From NCBI RefSeq assembly GCF_000425345.1, contig NZ_AUDG01000014.1, forward strand, positions 1 through 64,000: DNA of 64,000 nucleotides. The letters are read 5' to 3'. This DNA comes from Rheinheimera baltica DSM 14885. GTDB taxonomy: Bacteria; Pseudomonadota; Gammaproteobacteria; Enterobacterales; Alteromonadaceae. Within the stretch, counting starts at the first letter, position 1. Each line of letters starts with the position of its first letter. Below the pieces are notes generated by a model that saw only the letters and a list, made by a program, of their open reading frames with translations, was not told the DNA's origin and did not search any database. Positions 44,740-52,717 of the stretch are shown here, piece by piece. The position numbers were made by a program, and so were the translations under genes.

Positions 44740-47700
44740 ATGAACGCAATCTTTCTCGCTCAACCCGCCTGGCGTGGGACAGTGCTGCTCTTGGGCACCT
44801 TACTTACAGCCTGCGGCGGAGGCTCAAGTGACACAACCACTACACCAAGCTGCCCGACAGGACAAATCTATGACAACCAGCAAGATCGTTGTGTTGTTGT
44901 TAATACAGCCCCCCAAATTACGTCTGCGGCTACCCTTAGCATTGCCGCTGAACAAGTCAACGGTACTGTGGTGTATACCGCAACAGCCACTGATGCACAA
45001 AGCCAAACTATCAGCTGGCAACTTACCGATAGTAAGGCGATTTTTAGCCTGAATGCCAGCAGCGGTGCTTTAACCATTAACAGTGCTGCAAATGCATTGG
45101 CTGCGGCAGGCAGTAGTTACAGTATTACGCTAAAAGCAACTGATAGTGCGGGCGCTAGTAGCAACCTTAATGTAGAAGTGACTATTGCCGCCGCGGTAGT
45201 CGCTACAGGTCCATCAGTGGTGCCCAGTGCTAGCCAGGGTGTAATCTATTACTTTCGCCCCGACGGTAACTATGACGGCTGGATCCTGCATGCGTGGAAT
45301 AATAGCAGCTGCAATGCTTACGCAAGCCTGGGTGATGATGAAGGCACCGAGTGGACAACCGGACTAACGCCCGATGGTGTTGATGATATGTACGGCGCTT
45401 ATTGGCTATTTGATACCAAAGCCGGTGCCAGCTGTGCAAACTTTATTGTACATAAAGGCGATGCCAAAGAACCTGACAACAATGACCAGAAACTGACTTT
45501 CAGCACCGCACGTTGGGCCTTTGTTGTCGCCGGCGTAGGTATTTTTACTGATCCTGCCGATGTGGTATTTGAGCCTGGCTTTAGCATTACTAACGCTGCA
45601 GGACACTGGCTGGACAGCGAAACACTGTTATGGAACCAAGACAGCAGCAGCGTTAAGTTGTTAGCGTCTGGCACAGGCAACTTAGATGACAGCTTTACCG
45701 CAGATTTAACCTTGCCGTTAAGCCCCACCAGCCTGACTGCGCAACAACGTGCCCGGGTACCTCATTTGGCCGACTGGCATGCTTACGCGTTAAACGCTAC
45801 CCCTGAGCAATTAACACAATTGGTAAAATCACAGCTGGTCATTGCGGCTTTCGACAACGAAGATCAACCGATTACTGCCAGCTACGTACAGCAGGCTAAA
45901 GCGCTTGATAGCCTGTACACTTCAGGCAGTAATGATGCTGACGAGCAAACGCTGGGGTTGAGCTATCAGACCGATACCATAGTGGTAAAAACCTGGGCAC
46001 CAACGGCTCAGCAACTGCAACTGAAGGTCTATAACGCTGACAAAACGCAATTTGCCAGTTACCCGATGCAAGAAGGTGCCGACGGCGTATGGCAGTATGC
46101 TGCGCCAATTAGTGTTGATCGCAAATACTATCAGTTTGAGGTGGCCGCTTATCATCCGTTGACCCGCCGATTAGAAGTAATGACAGCCACCGATCCCTAT
46201 TCGGTTAATACGTCTGCCAATGGTCGTTATTCACAGTTTGTAAACCTGACCGATGCCGATTTGTACCCTGCAGGTTGGAATGGTCGGGCAGTACCTACCG
46301 TCGATGCGCCAGAAGATGCGGTAATACTGGAAGCTCACCTACGTGACCTTACCATTTTAGACGATACCACCAGCGAGGCTAATCGGGGCAAATATTTAGC
46401 CATCACCGAACCAGGCACGGCGGCACGTGTTTACTTACAGGAAATGGCCGATGCCGGTGCAACGCACTTTCATATGCTGCCAGCAAATGATATTGCCACT
46501 ATTGAGGAACGTCCGTCGCAACAGCTAAGCCTGCAAAATACCGTAAGCGAATTATGCCAGCGCGTGGCCGATGCCCCGGTATGCGGTTCAGTCAGTGGCA
46601 GCAGCACCTTATTGGAAGCCTTTAACAGCTTTGACCCTGCCAGCACTGATGCCGCTGCGTTAGCGCAGTCTATGCGGGGTGTTGATGGCTTTAACTGGGG
46701 GTACGACCCACATCATTTTAATGTTATTGAAGGTAGCTACGCCAGCGACCCAGACAGTGTTGCCCGTATCGTTGAATTTCGTCAAATGGTGCAAACCCTG
46801 CAAGCCATTGGTTATCGCGTGGTTTTGGATGTGGTGTACAACCATACCTCATCGTCTGGCCTGAATGACAATTCAGTATTCGATAAGTTGGTACCAGGTT
46901 ACTACCATCGCTATAACGAAGTGAGTGGTGAAATAGAACGCTCAACTTGCTGCGAAAATACCGCGACAGAACACCGTATGATGGCGAAGTTTATTATTGA
47001 GTCATTAGTGCACTGGGCCGACGCGTTTGGTTTGGACGGCTTCCGCTTTGACATCATGGGGCATTTACCGGCGCAGCTTATTATTGATGCACGCAGCGCA
47101 GTAGCGGCTGTAGATGCCGATACCTATTTTTACGGTGAAGGCTGGAATTTTGGTGAAGTGGCGAATAACCGCTTGTTTGTGCAAGCAACTCAAGCCAACT
47201 TAGCCAATACTGAAGTTGGAACCTTTAACGACCGACCGCGAGATACCCTGCGCGATGCCGCGCTGTCACAAAATAGCGTTAATTTGCAAAATGCCGATCA
47301 TATCCGCTTAGGTTTAGCCGGCACGCTGCGCGACTACGTTTTAGAAGACAAAGACGGCCAACGTCGCGAAGGCTATCGTTTCTCCCAGTCGTCTTATGCG
47401 GACGACCCGGCAGATATTATTAACTATGTCGACAAACACGATAACGAAACACTGTGGGACAAACTGCAATATGCCCTGCCAGATGCTATGTCAGCGGATA
47501 ACCGCCGCCGTGTGCATAATTTAACCGCAGCCATACCGTTACTAAGCCAGGGCATCCCCTTTTTCCAGCTGGGTATTGACCACCTGCGCTCTAAATCTCT
47601 AGATCGCAACAGTTACGACTCTGGCGACTGGTTTAACCGTGTGCATTATGATGGCAACAGCAACAACTGGAACGTTGGCTTGCCAATGGCGCAAGATAAT

Positions 47701-48924
47701 CCAGATCAAAACCGTATCGCGGCGCTGAACGCCAATAGCAATACCGCTGTTGATAGCAACATTATAGGTACATCACGCCAGGTGTTTGCCGAATTCTTAC
47801 AGATCCGCCGTGATAGTCCATTGCTGCGTTTACGAAATGCCGCTGATGTTATCGACAGAGTAGGCTTTTACAATACCGGCCCAACACAAACGCCCGGTGT
47901 GATTGCCATGAGCCTGGATGATGGTATTGGTTTAAGCGACATAGACCCTGCAGTTGACGCTATGCTGGTGATAATTAACGGCACTAACGCAGCCATTCAA
48001 CACACTATTGCTGCCGCGGCAGGTTTCGAGTTGCATCCGTTACAACAACAATCTGCTGATGCTCAAACGCGTCTGGCAGCCGCTGCCAATGGCGTGTTTA
48101 GCGTGCCAGCTTTTACCGCTGCGGTGTTTGTTAAACCGCAACAGGGCGCACAAGGCACTGGCTTGCCAGCAGATCCGGATGGGTTCAGCTCACCATATGG
48201 TGATGCTATTTTGTTTAGCCGCGGCTTTGGTGCTGATACCACTCCACTAGAGTACGACAACTCAGGCCGTTATAGCGTGTTGATAACGCTAACGTCTGGC
48301 AGCTATCAGTTTGATATCAGTGACAATGACAGCATTACACTGGGTAATGCCGAACTAGACGTTGCTGCTGGCTCAATTGCATTAGGTTCAGCTGGCAATT
48401 TGTTTAGCGTACAACTGGATACGGCAGGCAGCTATAAGTTGCTGTTGGATGTCACCACGCCAACGCCGCAAATTAGCCTGACGCTTAACAACGCTTTAGT
48501 TGACTGCGCCTTACCAGACTCTTCAGAACCAGCACCGTTTGCAGTTGCAGGTTCAGGGCAGTTATACGTACGCGGTAGTCATTCTGGTTGGGATGCCACC
48601 CCTGCGTATCGCATGAGTTACAAAGGCGAGAACAAGTACCAGGCCGTTGCAGATTTTGATGGCGAGTTTGAGTTCAAACTGGCATCGGATGATGGTAGCT
48701 GGACTACGCAGTTATGGGCTCAGGATGCCAGTGGCAACATTGATACCAGCAGCCTGACACCAGGTGCAGTTTATCCCGTGGCATACAACGACGCTGGCAC
48801 CAGCAATAACCGCACAAATCTGGCCGCTGGGCGCTATAGCTTTACGTTGCAGCTAGACAGTGCTAATCCGCCTCGCGGTAGTGCGGTGGGTAGTCTGCAA
48901 ATTGACCAATGCACACAACCTTAA
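44740..48924 (+). CDS. pulA: Secreted pullulanase-type alpha-1,6-glucosidase lipoprotein (GH13)
   Basis: A 1394-residue surface lipoprotein (lipobox LTAC near residue 25) that hydrolyses alpha-1,6 branches of starch, glycogen or pullulan. The order is a cadherin-like domain (about 55-150), a CBM41/PUD-like module (about 165-265, ILHAWNNSSC), an N-terminal pullulanase domain and a CBM48-like E-set (about 405-500). The GH13 barrel follows, then a DUF3372-type C domain and two extra beta-sandwich modules (about 1145-1390). Catalytic residues are visible: Asp771 nucleophile (GFRFDIMGH), Glu800 acid/base (YFYGEGWNF) and Asp901 (DKHDNETL), with YNHTSS at 700-705. The last module (LYVRGSHSGWD) matches the repeats of the 40140 lipoprotein. 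Its operator and neighbours place it in the maltodextrin regulon. Confidence 0.92.
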   Translation: MNAIFLAQPAWRGTVLLLGTLLTACGGGSSDTTTTPSCPTGQIYDNQQDRCVVVNTAPQITSAATLSIAAEQVNGTVVYTATATDAQSQTISWQLTDSKAIFSLNASSGALTINSAANALAAAGSSYSITLKATDSAGASSNLNVEVTIAAAVVATGPSVVPSASQGVIYYFRPDGNYDGWILHAWNNSSCNAYASLGDDEGTEWTTGLTPDGVDDMYGAYWLFDTKAGASCANFIVHKGDAKEPDNNDQKLTFSTARWAFVVAGVGIFTDPADVVFEPGFSITNAAGHWLDSETLLWNQDSSSVKLLASGTGNLDDSFTADLTLPLSPTSLTAQQRARVPHLADWHAYALNATPEQLTQLVKSQLVIAAFDNEDQPITASYVQQAKALDSLYTSGSNDADEQTLGLSYQTDTIVVKTWAPTAQQLQLKVYNADKTQFASYPMQEGADGVWQYAAPISVDRKYYQFEVAAYHPLTRRLEVMTATDPYSVNTSANGRYSQFVNLTDADLYPAGWNGRAVPTVDAPEDAVILEAHLRDLTILDDTTSEANRGKYLAITEPGTAARVYLQEMADAGATHFHMLPANDIATIEERPSQQLSLQNTVSELCQRVADAPVCGSVSGSSTLLEAFNSFDPASTDAAALAQSMRGVDGFNWGYDPHHFNVIEGSYASDPDSVARIVEFRQMVQTLQAIGYRVVLDVVYNHTSSSGLNDNSVFDKLVPGYYHRYNEVSGEIERSTCCENTATEHRMMAKFIIESLVHWADAFGLDGFRFDIMGHLPAQLIIDARSAVAAVDADTYFYGEGWNFGEVANNRLFVQATQANLANTEVGTFNDRPRDTLRDAALSQNSVNLQNADHIRLGLAGTLRDYVLEDKDGQRREGYRFSQSSYADDPADIINYVDKHDNETLWDKLQYALPDAMSADNRRRVHNLTAAIPLLSQGIPFFQLGIDHLRSKSLDRNSYDSGDWFNRVHYDGNSNNWNVGLPMAQDNPDQNRIAALNANSNTAVDSNIIGTSRQVFAEFLQIRRDSPLLRLRNAADVIDRVGFYNTGPTQTPGVIAMSLDDGIGLSDIDPAVDAMLVIINGTNAAIQHTIAAAAGFELHPLQQQSADAQTRLAAAANGVFSVPAFTAAVFVKPQQGAQGTGLPADPDGFSSPYGDAILFSRGFGADTTPLEYDNSGRYSVLITLTSGSYQFDISDNDSITLGNAELDVAAGSIALGSAGNLFSVQLDTAGSYKLLLDVTTPTPQISLTLNNALVDCALPDSSEPAPFAVAGSGQLYVRGSHSGWDATPAYRMSYKGENKYQAVADFDGEFEFKLASDDGSWTTQLWAQDASGNIDTSSLTPGAVYPVAYNDAGTSNNRTNLAAGRYSFTLQLDSANPPRGSAVGSLQIDQCTQP

Positions 48925-48930
48925 ACTGAG

Positions 48931-48961
48931 CAGCAACCCCGTTTACCGTGCGGGGTTGCTG
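48931..48961 (+). terminator. Terminator after the pullulanase gene
   Basis: CAGCAACCCCG (48931-48941) pairs perfectly with CGGGGTTGCTG (48951-48961) around a nine-base loop; a weak T run follows. Confidence 0.8.
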
Positions 48962-48992
48962 TAAATTTAAGCACTAGGGCAACTATTTTAGT

Positions 48993-49006
48993 TGCATACG
49001 TATGCA
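48993..49006. promoter_or_regulatory. LacI-type operator TGCATACGTATGCA upstream of the AraC-like/malQ operon
   Basis: A perfect 14-base palindrome 118 bases before the AraC-like start. It is the best copy of the motif that also stands at 33368, 39881 and 44640. Central CG and length fit LacI/GalR-family repressors. Confidence 0.7.
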
Positions 49007-49110
49007 GCAGGTTTAATAAGAATACAACGTTGATTTATGCTTAAACGGCTTCGCTGCACAGGTTAAAAAACCTTTTGGCGGGCGACCGTTTCATCGCCAT
49101 AGGAGCGACA

Positions 49111-49524
49111 GTGAACAGCAACAGCGCAGCATCTTCGTCTGCACAATTACTGCGGGAAGTGCGTCAACATATTCGTCAACAACTGCCTAAGCAACCGTCG
49201 CTGGATATGGTTGCTACAGCATTACACATTAGTAACCGTACACTGCAACGCTTGTTGCAACAGCAGCAAACCCGGTTTCGTGATTTGCTGGCACATTGCC
49301 GCCATCAAGCCGCTTTGCACTATCTGGCTAATAGCGATCTCAGCCTGCAACAAATTGCTTATCAACTCGGGTTTGAAGAGCAAAGCAGTTTTCAAAAAGC
49401 ATTTAAGTGCTGGCAAGGCTGTTCACCGGGTGTTTTTCGTCAGCACAAACAAGCAGCCGTTAACTGGTCACAACACAATAAGGCGCACCATGCGCAGTTA
49501 CAGGTGAATTATGGAATTAATTAA
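49111..49524 (+). CDS. HTH-only AraC-family regulator
   Basis: A 137-residue cytoplasmic DNA-binding protein that consists essentially of the two AraC helix-turn-helix motifs: SLDMVATALHISNRTLQRLL (about 37-56) and LSLQQIAYQLGFEEQSSFQKAFKCWQGCSPGVFR (about 90-123). There is no sugar-binding cupin domain, so it resembles MarA/SoxS in build and may be controlled by its amount rather than by a ligand. The start is GTG 49111, with AGGAG five bases upstream; a TTG at 49075 has no ribosome site. It overlaps malQ by 14 bases and is co-transcribed with it behind the operator at 48993. It may add a positive layer of control to the alpha-glucan genes, an inference from position. Confidence 0.8.
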   Translation: MNSNSAASSSAQLLREVRQHIRQQLPKQPSLDMVATALHISNRTLQRLLQQQQTRFRDLLAHCRHQAALHYLANSDLSLQQIAYQLGFEEQSSFQKAFKCWQGCSPGVFRQHKQAAVNWSQHNKAHHAQLQVNYGIN

Positions 49525-51649
49525 GCAACTCGCTGCTTTAGCGGGTCTGCAAGACAGCTATGTGCATGCCCAAGGCCACACTGAAGTGATTGACCTGGAC
49601 AAACAGCAAGCCATATTGCTGGCAATGGGCTTTGACTTATCCTCTGATCAAACGATTCAACAACAGATAGACCAATTGACAGAGCAGCCCTGGTTGGAGG
49701 TTATTCCGCCAGTAACCGTCTGCGAGTATGGCCAACCTGTGCAGGTGCGGTTACAACAGTTACAACATGCCGCTGTTAGCGACTGGCAATGGCAAATTAC
49801 CACAGAAGATTTGCAGGTATTTAGCGGTAAGATCAGTGTCAATGCCAGTGATATTGCTGCCAAGCAGCAAACCCGTCAAGGTGTTGTACTGGCAGCAAAC
49901 CTGAGCATCGATGTCAGCCTGGAGCTGGGTTACCACCAACTTGAGTTTAGTAGTGGTGTACACACTTACCAACAGCAGCTTATTGTTACACCACAGCGCT
50001 GCTTTCAGCTGCACGATAAAGCCGTACTGCACAAAACCTTTGGTCCGGCCATTCAACTGTATGCGGTAAAATCGGCACGAAATTGGGGTATTGGCGACTT
50101 TGCAGATTTACAGCAGATGGTCGCAACACTTGCCGTACAGGGTGTTGATTTTATTGGCCTTAACCCACTACATGCACTTTATCCAGAACTACCGCAAGAC
50201 TGCAGCCCTTACAGCCCCAACAGCAGATTGTGGCTTAATACTGAATATGTTGCGCTGGAAATGACAGAAGAATACTCCTTTTGTCTTGAGGCGCAGCGGC
50301 TATTTGACTCTGCTGATTTTCAGCAACGCTTGCAGCAGGCCCGAAGTTGCAGCGATGTTGACTACGTTTCAGTCGCAGCATTAAAAAAACAGATATCGGT
50401 GTTACTCTTTCAGCAGTTTAAACAACAGCACTTACAGCAAGACACGGTAAGGGCCAAACAATTTCAACGCTTTGTCCAGGATAGCGGCGATAGTTTACGC
50501 CAGCTTGCTATTCATCAGGTGTTACAGGGTCAGCTGTTTGAACAAGACTGGAGCATGGCGGCGTGGCAGAACTTCCCTACTGAGCTTCGTGACCCAAGCA
50601 GTCAGGCTGTTGCCGACTTTGCACACCAGCATCAAGATGCCATCGACCGCCTACTGTATCTGCAATGGCAAGCGCAGCAACAACTGGCTGATGTGAAACG
50701 TGCATGTCAGAAACATGGTATGGCGATTGGTTTGTATTGTGATGTCGCCGTTGGCGCCAGTCGAAGCAGTGCTGAAAGCTGGGGTGCACCAGAAGACTTT
50801 CTAATGAACCTGAGTGTCGGCGCGCCCGCTGACATTATGGCGCCTAAAGGCCAAAACTGGGGATTGCTGGCTTATAACCCAAGAACCTTGCGACAAAAGG
50901 CTTACAAACCCTTTATTGACCTTATTCAGGCCAATATGCGTTATGCCGGCGCTTTGAGGCTCGACCACGTTATGGCATTGTTGCGCTTATGGTGCTGCCC
51001 TATTGGCACTGATGCCACAGCGGGCGCTTACATTCGCTTTCCAGCAGCAGATTTGTTTGCCATTTTAGCGTTGGAAAGTCAGCGCAATAGCTGTGTTGTG
51101 ATTGGTGAAGACTTAGGCACGGTACCGGTAGAAATTAGTCATTTAATGGCACAGTATCAGGTGTTGTCATACCGGGTATTTATGTTAGAGCAAAAAGCCG
51201 GTAGTTATGATCATGCCGCGCAAACCTACCCGGAATTAGCCCTGGCTACCGTGACGACACATGACATGCCAACACTGGTAGGCTACTGGCAACAACATGA
51301 CTTAGCCCTGCGCCATCAGCTGGATTTATTTCCCAATGCTCAGGTAGCCGATAGCCTGCATCAATTGCGTGCAGATGAAAAACAGTTGATGAGTCAACGT
51401 TTACAGTTGACTGAGGGCGATTTTGCCAGCCTGATCCATAAAAGCCACTTATTTGCTGCGCAGCAACCGGCAAAATTACTGGCTTTCCAATTGGAAGACT
51501 TATTGTTAATGGAAACACCGGTAAATATTCCGGGCACCAGCACTGAGTACCCAAACTGGCAGCGAAAACTGGTAAAAAATATAGATGAAATTTTAGCCGA
51601 CACGTCAGTAAAACAATTGATTGATGCGATAAGACAAGCACGCCACTGA
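49511..51649 (+). CDS. malQ: 4-alpha-glucanotransferase (amylomaltase)
   Basis: A 712-residue cytoplasmic GH77 enzyme that disproportionates maltodextrins, releasing glucose. The catalytic core is intact: Asp485 nucleophile (GALRLDHVMALLRLW), Glu533 acid/base (VVIGEDLGTVP) and Asp585 (TTHDMPTLVGYW), plus NPLHALYPE and CSPYSPNSRLWLN. The N-terminal extension (about 1-165) and total length match the long E. coli MalQ type. The ATG lies inside the end of the AraC-like gene, so the two are translationally linked. It acts after import of maltodextrins released by the pullulanase. A strong terminator follows. Confidence 0.93.
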   Translation: MELIKQLAALAGLQDSYVHAQGHTEVIDLDKQQAILLAMGFDLSSDQTIQQQIDQLTEQPWLEVIPPVTVCEYGQPVQVRLQQLQHAAVSDWQWQITTEDLQVFSGKISVNASDIAAKQQTRQGVVLAANLSIDVSLELGYHQLEFSSGVHTYQQQLIVTPQRCFQLHDKAVLHKTFGPAIQLYAVKSARNWGIGDFADLQQMVATLAVQGVDFIGLNPLHALYPELPQDCSPYSPNSRLWLNTEYVALEMTEEYSFCLEAQRLFDSADFQQRLQQARSCSDVDYVSVAALKKQISVLLFQQFKQQHLQQDTVRAKQFQRFVQDSGDSLRQLAIHQVLQGQLFEQDWSMAAWQNFPTELRDPSSQAVADFAHQHQDAIDRLLYLQWQAQQQLADVKRACQKHGMAIGLYCDVAVGASRSSAESWGAPEDFLMNLSVGAPADIMAPKGQNWGLLAYNPRTLRQKAYKPFIDLIQANMRYAGALRLDHVMALLRLWCCPIGTDATAGAYIRFPAADLFAILALESQRNSCVVIGEDLGTVPVEISHLMAQYQVLSYRVFMLEQKAGSYDHAAQTYPELALATVTTHDMPTLVGYWQQHDLALRHQLDLFPNAQVADSLHQLRADEKQLMSQRLQLTEGDFASLIHKSHLFAAQQPAKLLAFQLEDLLLMETPVNIPGTSTEYPNWQRKLVKNIDEILADTSVKQLIDAIRQARH

Positions 51650-51666
51650 TCATCACTGAGTGATGT

Positions 51667-51696
51667 AAAGGGCAGCGTTTCAGCTGCCCTTTTTGT
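51667..51696 (+). terminator. Terminator after malQ
   Basis: AAAGGGCAGC and GCTGCCCTTTTT (stem core 51670-51676 with 51683-51689, loop GTTTCA) form a textbook intrinsic terminator. The remaining AT-rich gap 51697-51954 shows no gene or recognisable operator. Confidence 0.88.
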
Positions 51697-51954
51697 CGTC
51701 AAATCACGGCATTATACTGCGGCAAAAACGAACCTTTCACTCGATAAATTAGAAATTATCTTACATTCACGCTTATTCATTACTAATTCATTTACAGACA
51801 ATTAGTATGCTGGTCGCACATCAAATAGACAAAATGTTTACTTGGTATAGCTTATTGTTTCGAATGTAAGCTTTAAAACAAAATTATTGCCAAAAATAAG
51901 CAATCATGTGATAAAGCGGACCGCATTTTGCTGTTAAATAAAAAAGGACCTTGT

Positions 51955-52644
51955 ATGTTATTTAAAAATGTCGCACTTCTATCAACTTTGCTGGCTTGTG
52001 GTGCTGTATATGCAGAGAATACGCCTAGTTATCAATATGTTGAAGGATCAGTTGAACGCATTTCACAATCAGGTGAAGACAGTTTCTCAGAAACAGGTTT
52101 TGGCGTAAAAACCGCTTGGCAATTTAGCGAGAACTGGTTTATCGGTGCAAAGTGGGATCGCTTTAGTAGCGACGAATCTGAAAGTGAAAGTTTTGATAAC
52201 GAGCGATTTAACGAAACAACTGAACTGACGTTAGATCGTTATTATTTAGGGGCGGGTTATATCATACCAGTAAGTGACGTTAGCAATATCAGCGTGGCAG
52301 CTTATTTGGGTAGTTATCGTATTTCGGCTAAAACAACGGTTTCAGCTTTTATTGATGACCAACAAATTTTGTCGGAGTCATACAGCGGCAACAGCACTGA
52401 AAACTCAGTAAAATTGGAAACCCTATTACGCTCAAATATCAGCGAGCAGCTGGAAGTTTCGGCCAAGGTATTTTATGAATATCTTAATATGTCTCAACTG
52501 GATAATAAGAGCCAGTATGGTATTGGTGTAGGCGCGCAGTATCACCTGGGCACTAATTTAGCATTAACTGCTGACGCCACGTATGGCAAGGTGCTGGATG
52601 AAAATACGACACAACTTGGTTTGGGCTTACGTTACAACTTCTAA
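51955..52644 (+). CDS. Small outer-membrane beta-barrel protein, function unknown
   Basis: A 229-residue protein with signal peptide (about 1-20, ending GAVYA) and mature start ENTPSYQYVEGSVERIS. It has 8-10 amphipathic strands with turn strings such as QFSENWFIGAKWDRF, LDRYYLGAGYIIP and QYGIGVGAQYHLG, and a terminal strand LGLGLRYNF with C-terminal Phe. This pattern fits the OmpA/OmpW-sized outer-membrane-beta-barrel class, but I cannot name a family. The start is ATG 51955 because AAGGA lies seven bases upstream, rather than the TTG nine codons earlier. It stands alone between two terminators. Confidence 0.75.
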   Translation: MLFKNVALLSTLLACGAVYAENTPSYQYVEGSVERISQSGEDSFSETGFGVKTAWQFSENWFIGAKWDRFSSDESESESFDNERFNETTELTLDRYYLGAGYIIPVSDVSNISVAAYLGSYRISAKTTVSAFIDDQQILSESYSGNSTENSVKLETLLRSNISEQLEVSAKVFYEYLNMSQLDNKSQYGIGVGAQYHLGTNLALTADATYGKVLDENTTQLGLGLRYNF

Positions 52645-52662
52645 CCTGTAACCAAAAACGAT

Positions 52663-52689
52663 TAAAGGGCAGTAATAACTGCCCTTTTC
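52663..52689. terminator. Terminator between the beta-barrel gene and the M13 peptidase gene
   Basis: AAAGGGCAGT (52664-52673) pairs with ACTGCCCTTTT (52678-52688) around a four-base loop, with flanking A and T runs that can serve both convergent genes. Confidence 0.85.
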
Positions 52690-52717
52690 TGCTCTTAATA
52701 GATATGTACAGCCCGCT

